Assembly (NCBI GenBank): GCA_002427475.1 | Contig: DIRG01000060.1 | Location: 7,347-14,537, forward strand | Direction: 5' to 3' | DNA from: Mageeibacillus sp. UBA5442 | GTDB lineage: Bacteria > Bacillota > Clostridia > Saccharofermentanales > DTU023 | Length of the DNA: 7,191 bases | Shown: piece after piece, positions 1-5,038 of the stretch | How the letters are laid out: each line of letters begins with the position of its first letter | Numbering within the stretch: position 1 is the stretch's first letter | The notes under the pieces: model-generated | Seen by the model: only the letters and a program-made list of their open reading frames with translations | Told to the model about the DNA's origin: nothing | Database searches by the model: none | Position numbers and translations under genes: made by a program

Positions 1-750
1 CAGCGGGTAGCCGAGCATTTGCAGACCCTGATAGGCGATGGCATTGAAATTGTAATCGCTCAACTTGATCGTTTTCGGATCAGCCGTTGTGCCACCACTA
101 TGTAGATAGGTACAAACACTCTTATGGTCTCTGCTGCGTTGGGGGATTTCACCGCCCGGCGCAGCTTTCTGCATAAACTTATTCCAAGAGCTTGTACCTT
201 GGAGTAAGGCTTTTTCAGGCTTATTTTTGCGTAACTGAAATTTAAAAAAGGGTCGCTTCCAGAAAGGGGCGTGATCGGCCATGCCGCAGACGACAAGCGC
301 TTTTATTTGCTGCGAGCTCCGCAAAGAGTCCAATAAAGGACGCAGTTTGTTGACCGCAATATCTGCAATAAAAAGAGCTATACTATTGGTCTGTTCCAAG
401 TGTTTTTCGACCAGTCGGGGCGGGGAAAGCGGATGAATCATATTGCAAATGCAGCCGAGGCTGTTGGCGGCATAAAACGCAATGATAGCTGCAGGGAGGT
501 TGGGCAAGCAAAGGGCTAGTACGTCACCTTCTTTTATGCCACTGGCGACCATTGCGCGGGTGCAGGTGTCAATTTCCGACTGCAGTTCAGTATAAGTGAA
601 GTTCGTGCCGTAATAGGATAGAGCGATCTCATCGGGACGTTCCCGGCTCATTTTTTGCAAAGACTCACTCATGGTCAGAGGTGGGATCTCAAAGTCATTT
701 ACTCGCCGAGATTTAATGGGCCTTGTCGTAGAATTATTATTTTCAGTCAC
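1..750 (-). CDS. AMP-forming acyl-CoA synthetase-like protein (AMP-binding family), C-terminal part outside window
   Basis: This is the N-terminal 250 codons of an adenylate-forming enzyme; the family activates a carboxylic acid with ATP to an acyl-adenylate and usually transfers it to CoA. The clearest signature is the phosphate-binding loop at residues 215-231 (YLHSGGTTADPKTIKLS), matching the family pattern YxSGTTGxPK. Before it comes the usual N-terminal subdomain: ERPDEIALSYYG (about 37-48), YTELQSEID, and GDVLALCLPNLPAAIIAFYAANSLGCI. I place the start at the GTG at 748-750, because AAAGGA (758-763, minus strand) lies 7 bases upstream and the frame is open from there. An ATG at residue 27 (670-672) has no comparable site. 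The pre-domain extension (TENNNSTTRPIKSRR) is polar and basic, with no signal peptide. The gene is divergent from radA, so no operon partner is visible. The substrate cannot be judged because the acyl-pocket and C-terminal lid lie beyond the edge. Confidence 0.86.
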   Translation of the reverse strand, partial: MTENNNSTTRPIKSRRVNDFEIPPLTMSESLQKMSRERPDEIALSYYGTNFTYTELQSEIDTCTRAMVASGIKEGDVLALCLPNLPAAIIAFYAANSLGCICNMIHPLSPPRLVEKHLEQTNSIALFIADIAVNKLRPLLDSLRSSQQIKALVVCGMADHAPFWKRPFFKFQLRKNKPEKALLQGTSSWNKFMQKAAPGGEIPQRSRDHKSVCTYLHSGGTTADPKTIKLSDYNFNAIAYQGLQMLGYPL

Positions 751-757
751 AAATAAA

Positions 758-763
758 TCCTTT
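758..763 (-). promoter_or_regulatory. Ribosome binding site deciding a GTG start
   Basis: On the minus strand AAAGGA ends 7 bases before the GTG at 750-748. It is the only purine-rich Shine-Dalgarno-like site near a possible start of the AMP-binding gene, so it decides in favour of GTG over the internal ATG at 672-670. Confidence 0.6.
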
Positions 764-831
764 CAATTTTTCAAAACTGTTCAGTGGCAGGCATTTCAAG
801 CTGTTTGTGTCCGAATTCTGAACACTGATAG

Positions 832-859
832 TTGTGAGAAATACTTGCAAAATTATACC
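832..859 (+). promoter_or_regulatory. Candidate sigma-A-type promoter for radA-ispD
   Basis: TTGTGA (832-837) and TATACC (854-859) are separated by 16 bases, each matching 4 of 6 consensus positions. Transcription would start near 866, giving a leader of about 40 bases before radA. TATACT at 879-884 is a better -10 hexamer, but it would start transcription inside the ribosome binding site and has no -35. The assignment is tentative. Confidence 0.3.
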
Positions 860-889
860 ATTTATCGAACGAATGACCTATACTGGCAC

Positions 890-895
890 AAGGAG
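890..895 (+). promoter_or_regulatory. radA ribosome binding site
   Basis: AAGGAG lies 8 bases before the ATG at 904, an optimal Gram-positive arrangement that supports this start codon. Confidence 0.8.
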
Positions 896-903
896 TAGAT
901 GCA

Positions 904-2322
904 ATGGCGAAAAAATCAGTTTACATGTGTAATGAATGCGGCCAGGATTTCAGTGGCTGGCTGGGGCGCTGCACTAACTGCGGTGCTTGGAATTCGATGG
1001 TAGAAGCACCGGACACGGAGGAGAAAAAGTCTTCGAAAGCGGCACAAGGCAGCTGGGTTCAGACTTTTGACAAGGACGATGAAGTTGAACCTCTAGTTTT
1101 GAATAAGCTTGAAGTCGACTTAAAAGAGCGGCTGCGCACTGGGATTACTGAGCTGGATCAGGTTTTAGGTCGCGGTTTTGTGCGCGGTTCTTTAGTTCTT
1201 TTGGGCGGCAATCCGGGAATTGGTAAGTCGACGCTTGCTTTGCAGGCTGTAGGAAGCTTTCCTGAAGAAGATACGCTCTACATTAGCGGCGAAGAGTCCG
1301 CAGAACAATTGCTGATCAGGGCAGAACGGCTCGGACTAGCGGACAAAGCCATTCGCGTATTGACCGTAACCGACTTTGACGCTATTGAAGAAGCACTGAC
1401 AACACTCCGCCCCCAAATTGCCGTTATTGATTCAATTCAAACCGCCTACGACAGCTCTATATCCGCAGCACCCGGATCTGTAAGCCAAATTAGAGAAGTG
1501 ACCATGGGTTTACTGCGTATCGCCAAAGAATTAGGTATCAGCTTAATCCTCACAGGACACGTAACTAAGGACGGCACTGTAGCAGGGCCTCGCGTCCTAG
1601 AACATATGGTAGATGTCGTTCTTTACTTCGAAGGCGAAAAAGACACAAGTGTACGCCTCTTGCGTGCAGTGAAAAACCGTTTTGGCGCTACTGATGAGCT
1701 GGGCGTTTTTGAAATGACTGATCGCGGACTGGTTTCGATCAGCGAAAGCTCGAGTCTCTTGTCCAGCGGCCGGCCTAGACATACAGCAGGTTCAGTAGTG
1801 ACGGCCACTCTGGAAGGCACTCGTCCCTTGCTCTTGGAAATTCAAGCTCTTACGGTGGCTTCCCCTTATGGCACACCCAGCAGAATGACTCAAGGGATCG
1901 ACCGCTCACGACTCTCACTTTTGCTTGCGGTAATGGCCAAAAGCGCGAAGGTCGATCTGTCTCAATTTGATACTTATGTAAATGTAACCGGAGGCATCCG
2001 CATAAAAGAGACCGCCGCTGATCTGGCTATCATGTCAGCTGTGCTGTCAACATTCCGCGAAGAACCTTTGCATCTGGATGCTATTGTCCTCGGAGAAGTG
2101 GGATTGACTGGTGAAGTACGCCCCGTGAGCCAGATAGCGAAGCGGGTAGAGGCTGGCCTGAAATCCGGTTGGCAAGAGTTTGTCTTGCCTGCAGCTGGCC
2201 GTGAACAAATGAAGCGTTTCGAGAGTAAAGAGAAAAATAATGTCAAGCTGTACTATGTCAGCAGTGTGCAGGAGGCTTTTGATCTTCTCTTTTCCGGTAA
2301 GAATAAGGACATGAAAAAATGA
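904..2322 (+). CDS. radA: DNA repair protein RadA (Sms), branch-migration ATPase
   Basis: RadA is a cytoplasmic RecA-like ATPase that processes recombination intermediates and drives branch migration in homologous recombination and repair. All family domains are visible in 472 residues, a normal length. An N-terminal C4 zinc finger uses Cys9, Cys12, Cys23 and Cys26. A RecA-type ATPase core has Walker A at 101-110 (GGNPGIGKST) and a hydrophobic Walker B strand ending in Asp176 (IAVIDSIQT). The RadA-specific KNRFG motif is at 257-261. From about residue 285 to 460 is the Lon-protease-like domain (for example SGRPRHTAGSVV and the GEVGLTGEVRPV segment), which is non-proteolytic in this family. 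The ATG start is fixed by AAGGAG 8 bases upstream. The stop overlaps the ispD start in ATGA, implying translational coupling. In Bacillus subtilis radA is followed by disA, yacL and then ispD; here disA and yacL are absent. Confidence 0.97.
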   Translation: MAKKSVYMCNECGQDFSGWLGRCTNCGAWNSMVEAPDTEEKKSSKAAQGSWVQTFDKDDEVEPLVLNKLEVDLKERLRTGITELDQVLGRGFVRGSLVLLGGNPGIGKSTLALQAVGSFPEEDTLYISGEESAEQLLIRAERLGLADKAIRVLTVTDFDAIEEALTTLRPQIAVIDSIQTAYDSSISAAPGSVSQIREVTMGLLRIAKELGISLILTGHVTKDGTVAGPRVLEHMVDVVLYFEGEKDTSVRLLRAVKNRFGATDELGVFEMTDRGLVSISESSSLLSSGRPRHTAGSVVTATLEGTRPLLLEIQALTVASPYGTPSRMTQGIDRSRLSLLLAVMAKSAKVDLSQFDTYVNVTGGIRIKETAADLAIMSAVLSTFREEPLHLDAIVLGEVGLTGEVRPVSQIAKRVEAGLKSGWQEFVLPAAGREQMKRFESKEKNNVKLYYVSSVQEAFDLLFSGKNKDMKK

Positions 2323-3053
2323 GTGATTTTCGGACCTATGCGATTATTCTGGCCGCCGGTCGTGGCGAACGGATGCAAGCTGACAAGAACAAAATGTTGA
2401 TGAAGATTGGCGATCAGAGCCTTTTGGAGATCTGCTTGGATCGCTTTCACAGAAACGAGTCGATAGATCATGTTGTCCTCGTTGTTCCGGAGGATATTCC
2501 CGCCAAGCAAATGCTTGAAGAACAAGAACTTCTCAAAGAGAAATACCCCAAATTAGAAGCTTTGCTTAACGGAGGCAAAACGCGTCAAGACTCTGTTTAT
2601 CAGGGTTTACAGGCGGTGGAGAATCATGCAGCAGACCATTCAGGCCGCAAGCTGGTTCTCATACACGACGGAGCTCGCAGCTTTGTACCTTCCGCTGTTC
2701 TGGAGCGAGTCGTTACTGCCCTTAAGTCTGAACGCGTTGCCGTTGTTGCCGCCTTAGCAGCTACAGATACGATAAGAGAAATTAAGGATTGTGTGTTGAC
2801 GGACCTGGATGTTACACGCGATAAAATATTCCAAATGCAGACTCCACAGGCAGCAGATCTGGATATACTCTTGCATGCTTTTGAGTTGGCGCAGAAGGAG
2901 AAGTTTCAAGCAACTGATGATATCGCGCTTCTCTTACGTATTGGATACCCAGTTCGTGTTATTGCAGGGGATAAGCGCAATTTCAAATTGACAACGCCTG
3001 AAGATTTTGAGATGGCACGTCTGCTTTTCGCAGCTGGATATTTTGCGGAATAG
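2319..3053 (+). CDS. ispD: 2-C-methyl-D-erythritol 4-phosphate cytidylyltransferase
   Basis: IspD transfers CMP from CTP to 2-C-methyl-D-erythritol 4-phosphate, the third step of the MEP pathway to isopentenyl diphosphate, in the cytoplasm. The 244 residues carry every family motif. The nucleotide-binding loop AIILAAGRGERM (8-19) includes Arg18, with Lys25 shortly after. Then come GGKTRQDSVYQGL (85-97), VLIHDGARSFV (113-123), the TDTI segment (149-152), Arg167, QTPQ (174-177), TDD (199-201) and RNFKLTTPEDF (220-230). By alignment to the E. coli enzyme, Arg18, Lys25, Asp117, Arg120, Thr151, Arg167, Thr175 and Lys223 occupy the active-site positions. Small departures are HDGARSF for the usual HDAARPF, and KM where KQ is common. 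The start overlaps the radA stop by 4 bases, with AAGGA (2305-2309) inside radA as its ribosome binding site. No ispF follows, although the two are often adjacent or fused. Confidence 0.96.
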   Translation: MSDFRTYAIILAAGRGERMQADKNKMLMKIGDQSLLEICLDRFHRNESIDHVVLVVPEDIPAKQMLEEQELLKEKYPKLEALLNGGKTRQDSVYQGLQAVENHAADHSGRKLVLIHDGARSFVPSAVLERVVTALKSERVAVVAALAATDTIREIKDCVLTDLDVTRDKIFQMQTPQAADLDILLHAFELAQKEKFQATDDIALLLRIGYPVRVIAGDKRNFKLTTPEDFEMARLLFAAGYFAE

Positions 3054-3070
3054 TATGAATATTTACTTAC

Positions 3071-3138
3071 GCAAATCCGCCCCTTAATTTTCCTCCGAAC
3101 TGAGCAAATAGCGTGATTTGCAATTAATAGCTATTTGC
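3071..3138. repeat. Cluster of four GCAAAT/ATTTGC elements forming alternative stem-loops
   Basis: GCAAATC (3071-3077) pairs perfectly with GATTTGC (3115-3121), and GCAAATAGC (3104-3112) pairs perfectly with GCTATTTGC (3130-3138). The GCAAAT at 3104 could also fold onto ATTTGC at 3116-3121 with a 6-base loop. The 9-bp outer stem with a 17-base loop is followed by TTCTTTTA (about 3145-3152), so it could be a weak, AT-rich terminator for radA-ispD. Because the last arm runs into the -35 region of the next promoter, a protein-binding operator is an equal possibility. Confidence 0.55.
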
Positions 3139-3151
3139 ATGTAGTTCTTTT
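3104..3151 (+). terminator. Possible terminator downstream of ispD
   Basis: A perfect 9-bp stem (3104-3112 with 3130-3138) sits 51 bases after the ispD stop, with a loose T-rich stretch beginning about 7 bases beyond the stem. The stem has only four G/C pairs and the T tract is not immediate, so termination would be inefficient; no better terminator is present in the gap. Confidence 0.3.
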
Positions 3152-3161
3152 ATGTTAGAAT
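3135..3161 (+). promoter_or_regulatory. Extended -10 promoter for the PP2C-like/LysM gene
   Basis: TAGAAT (3156-3161) matches 5 of 6 positions of the -10 consensus and is preceded by TG one base away (TGT, 3153-3155), the extended -10 element. TTGCAT (3135-3140) is a possible -35 with a short 15-base spacer and overlaps the downstream arm of the inverted repeat. Transcription would begin near 3168, about 35 bases before the ATG. Confidence 0.55.
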
Positions 3162-3191
3162 TAAGCAAAATGTTGATTTCACTCATTACTT

Positions 3192-3197
3192 AGGAGG
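3192..3197 (+). promoter_or_regulatory. Ribosome binding site of the PP2C-like/LysM gene
   Basis: A perfect AGGAGG lies 5 bases before the ATG at 3203. This fixes the start and predicts strong translation. Confidence 0.8.
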
Positions 3198-3202
3198 CAA
3201 GT

Positions 3203-4897
3203 ATGGCCAAGTCACCATCAAGTATTTATACGCGATTGGCTCTCACCGTGGCAGCACGTTATTATCCAACTGAAGGAATTATTGATTCTTATTGTCTGGA
3301 TGGTCGTTTTCCCGGTAGACGTGAGCAGAGGTCTGTTGATTCGACGCTTGACCGTGAGGACAGAGGTTTCTTATTTTCGGTTTTCGGCTATCCGTACACT
3401 ATGCAGGAGGAAAGTCCTGCCTGGCGTGAGCCTCTCGAGCTTTTGACAGAGAAAATTAATGATCCTTCCAGTGATATCGATAGGAGCTTAAACGATTTAG
3501 CTGAAGCTGCTATGGATATAACCGGACGCATTACATTGGCAGAAGAGGGTGTTCGTGAACCGTATTTTTCAGGTTTTGTTCTGCGCGATGGTGAGCTGGC
3601 AGCTGTTACCTTAGGTGATGGCGTAGCTTTACTCTACCGACGTGGAATACTTTACCCTTTGACTGACGACACAATGGATTTTAACGCAATCGATGCCAAC
3701 GGGCAGCCTGTATCCGGTATTAATGATTTTGTCGCCGGAGAAGCAGGTACACTACGTTATTCCAATATTGCTCAGATAGAGCAGGGCGATCAAATTCTGA
3801 TCTGTAATCAAGAACTGTATCAGGCTCTAGGACAAAGAGATATCATGCGTATCCTTAATAGTGCCGAAGATCAGTATGATGCCTCAGGACTTCTACTGAC
3901 ATCAGCATCCGCGCAAGTGCCGGGAACTCCGCTGCAGCTAATGCTGGGTCTGGTTGAATCTGTTACGGAAGACAGCCAAAAGTCATCTCAACAGCTCAAT
4001 CTGGGTCGTTTCAATACCCAAGCTGTAATGGGCACGCCTTTTGACGCTCCGACTCCGGCCGAGAGCGATGATCAGGCTACACAACGTTACCAGCGCCAGG
4101 ATATGGTTGATTTCCTGAGCGAACCCCCTGCGGAAGAAGAGCCTTCCCAGACTTGGGCGTCTGAAGATGATGTGAATGCCGCTTTCAAACCGGCTTATCC
4201 TGATGCAGACGATGAGACAGCATCCTTTGATGACTTGGAAGTTGACGACGAAGCCTATGTTCCCGGTTTTGCCTATACTTCTCCTGAAGATCAGCGCAGA
4301 CGCTTCGGACGTAGCGATGACTACGATGAAGAAGTCATTGATCAAGACGATTATAGCAACGCTTACCAGGGTCAAGTTTGGGATGACAGCTATCTGGAAG
4401 ACGAGGATGAAATCTACTACGACGAAGATGAGGAGCGCGCCAAATACGATCGCTCCAATCGTAATAAGCAGATCATATTCTACGTTATTCTCATCGCAAT
4501 CATTGCCTTGAGTATTTTCGCCTTAATTAAGCTCTTAAGCGGCGGTGAAGATGAAGAAGAACCGGGTACGACCCTACCTTCCAACACCGGTCAAGAATCT
4601 GAGGAACCTCCGGTAATTGTCCCGCCTGTTGATGAGACAGAACCGGCAACTGACCCGACTATTCCGGAAGAACCTATAACAGATGATCCGGAGCCTGAGC
4701 CAGTTGATACAACTTACGTTGTGCAAAGCGGAGATTCTCCTTGGAACATAATCATGAATGCCTATGGGACGTACAGCGAAGAATTGTATGAGGCCTTTAT
4801 GGAATACAATAACAAAGGGGCTGGCGATAACATTTTTGCAGGTGAAGAACTACTTGTTCCACCACGAGCTGTCCTCGACGAAATGCTCGGAGAATAA
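3203..4897 (+). CDS. Membrane protein with degenerate PP2C-like domain, single TM helix and C-terminal LysM domain
   Basis: I do not recognise a named gene. Residues 1-255 follow the PP2C fold in order. RGFLFSVFGYPYTMQEES (54-71) aligns with the segment around DGMGG. YFSGFVLRDGELAAVTLGDG (121-140) aligns with the GTT strand and the GDSR strand. ALLYRRGILYPLTDD (142-156) and QGDQILICNQELYQAL (194-209) align with the GDxxLLCSDGL strand. The expected metal-binding residues are replaced: DGMGG reads FGYPY, SDG reads NQE, and the final DN is missing. Residues 256-423 form an acidic, Tyr-rich, probably disordered linker. IIFYVILIAIIALSIFALI (424-442) is a transmembrane helix, basic before (RSNRNK) and acidic after (GGEDEEE), so N-inside/C-outside. 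A Pro/Glu/Thr-rich stalk (446-502, 13 prolines) leads to a LysM domain (about 503-554: YVVQSGDSPWNI, then ending ELLVPP). LysM binds N-acetylglucosamine-containing glycans, usually peptidoglycan. A role as wall-linked pseudophosphatase sensor or scaffold is inference. It appears to be a single-gene unit ahead of alaS. Confidence 0.88.
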   Translation: MAKSPSSIYTRLALTVAARYYPTEGIIDSYCLDGRFPGRREQRSVDSTLDREDRGFLFSVFGYPYTMQEESPAWREPLELLTEKINDPSSDIDRSLNDLAEAAMDITGRITLAEEGVREPYFSGFVLRDGELAAVTLGDGVALLYRRGILYPLTDDTMDFNAIDANGQPVSGINDFVAGEAGTLRYSNIAQIEQGDQILICNQELYQALGQRDIMRILNSAEDQYDASGLLLTSASAQVPGTPLQLMLGLVESVTEDSQKSSQQLNLGRFNTQAVMGTPFDAPTPAESDDQATQRYQRQDMVDFLSEPPAEEEPSQTWASEDDVNAAFKPAYPDADDETASFDDLEVDDEAYVPGFAYTSPEDQRRRFGRSDDYDEEVIDQDDYSNAYQGQVWDDSYLEDEDEIYYDEDEERAKYDRSNRNKQIIFYVILIAIIALSIFALIKLLSGGEDEEEPGTTLPSNTGQESEEPPVIVPPVDETEPATDPTIPEEPITDDPEPEPVDTTYVVQSGDSPWNIIMNAYGTYSEELYEAFMEYNNKGAGDNIFAGEELLVPPRAVLDEMLGE

Positions 4898-4922
4898 ACC
4901 ACTGACAGATTTCGTCACTGTT

Positions 4923-4951
4923 TTGTAAGACAGAGACAAAAGATATAGAAT
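4923..4951 (+). promoter_or_regulatory. Candidate alaS promoter
   Basis: TTGTAA (4923-4928, 4 of 6) and TAGAAT (4946-4951, 5 of 6) are spaced by the ideal 17 bases. Transcription would start near 4957, exactly at the foot of the GC-rich hairpin, leaving a leader of about 80 bases before alaS. Confidence 0.5.
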
Positions 4952-5012
4952 ATAGGGCGGCGTCACAATGTTCTCCAGGACACAGTGTCAGCCGCCTTTG
5001 AATTATAGAATA
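4944..5012 (+). repeat. Direct repeat TATAGAATA flanking the leader hairpin
   Basis: The 9-mer TATAGAATA occurs at 4944-4952 and again at 5004-5012, 60 bases apart, bracketing the GC-rich hairpin. Each copy contains the -10-like TAGAAT, so the second could be a proximal promoter, although no -35 is visible for it (4983-4988 reads CAGTGT). Confidence 0.45.
4954..4998 (+). other. GC-rich hairpin in the alaS leader (terminator or 5' leader structure)
   Basis: GGCGGC (4956-4961) pairs with GCCGCC (4991-4996), extended by a G-T and an A-T pair at the base. Inside are an ACA/TGT pairing and a small inner hairpin (TGTTC, 4969-4973, with GGACA, 4978-4982). Only TTT followed by G comes after the stem, so it is a poor intrinsic terminator for the upstream gene. 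If the 4923-4951 promoter is used, the hairpin forms the extreme 5' end of the alaS mRNA and could stabilise it or act as a binding site. Confidence 0.45.
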
Positions 5013-5024
5013 ATATTTAATAAC

Positions 5025-5030
5025 AAGGAG
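5025..5030 (+). promoter_or_regulatory. alaS ribosome binding site
   Basis: AAGGAG lies 8 bases before the ATG at 5039. The GTG at 5035 is out of frame, so ATG is the start. Confidence 0.8.
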
Positions 5031-5038
5031 CCCCGTGC

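Larger units (their letters stand above)
751..903. promoter_or_regulatory. Divergent intergenic region between the AMP-binding gene and radA
   Basis: This stretch of about 150 bases separates two divergently transcribed genes and must hold the start signals of both. It is AT-rich. It contains an interrupted inverted repeat, TGTTCAG (779-785) and CTGAACA (about 818-824), which could be a shared operator, but a 7-bp arm with a gap of more than 30 bases is weak evidence. I found no convincing -35/-10 pair for the minus-strand gene. I see no small gene or RNA gene here. Confidence 0.4.

Noticed and set aside
866..879. LexA/DinR-type box (CGAAC...) before radA
   Set aside because: Only the first half-site matches; the second half reads GACCT instead of GTTCG.
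671..898. Plus-strand open frame of 75 codons ending just before radA
   Set aside because: It runs antisense over the start of the AMP-binding gene, has no ribosome binding site before its ATG, and the protein has no recognisable features. The minus-strand frame there carries clear family motifs.
1974..2525. Minus-strand open frames across the radA-ispD junction
   Set aside because: They are antisense shadows of two well-supported genes, with no start signals or recognisable motifs.
3203..3970. Active PP2C phosphatase annotation for the N-terminal domain
   Set aside because: The metal-binding Asp positions (DGMGG, SDG, DN) do not contain the required aspartates, so catalysis by the usual mechanism is not expected.
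3983..4511. Open frames on both strands inside the linker of the PP2C-like/LysM gene
   Set aside because: They arise from the low-complexity Asp/Glu-rich coding sequence and have composition typical of shifted frames.
4903..4924. Possible terminator just after the PP2C-like/LysM stop (TGAC...GTCA then TGTTTTG)
   Set aside because: The stem is only 4 bp and the T run is four bases; too weak to call.
4898..5038. T-box riboswitch before alaS (the AGGGCGGC stretch resembles the AGGGTGG core)
   Set aside because: The TGGN bulge sequence needed to bind the tRNA acceptor end is absent, and the gap is too short for the stem I specifier loop.
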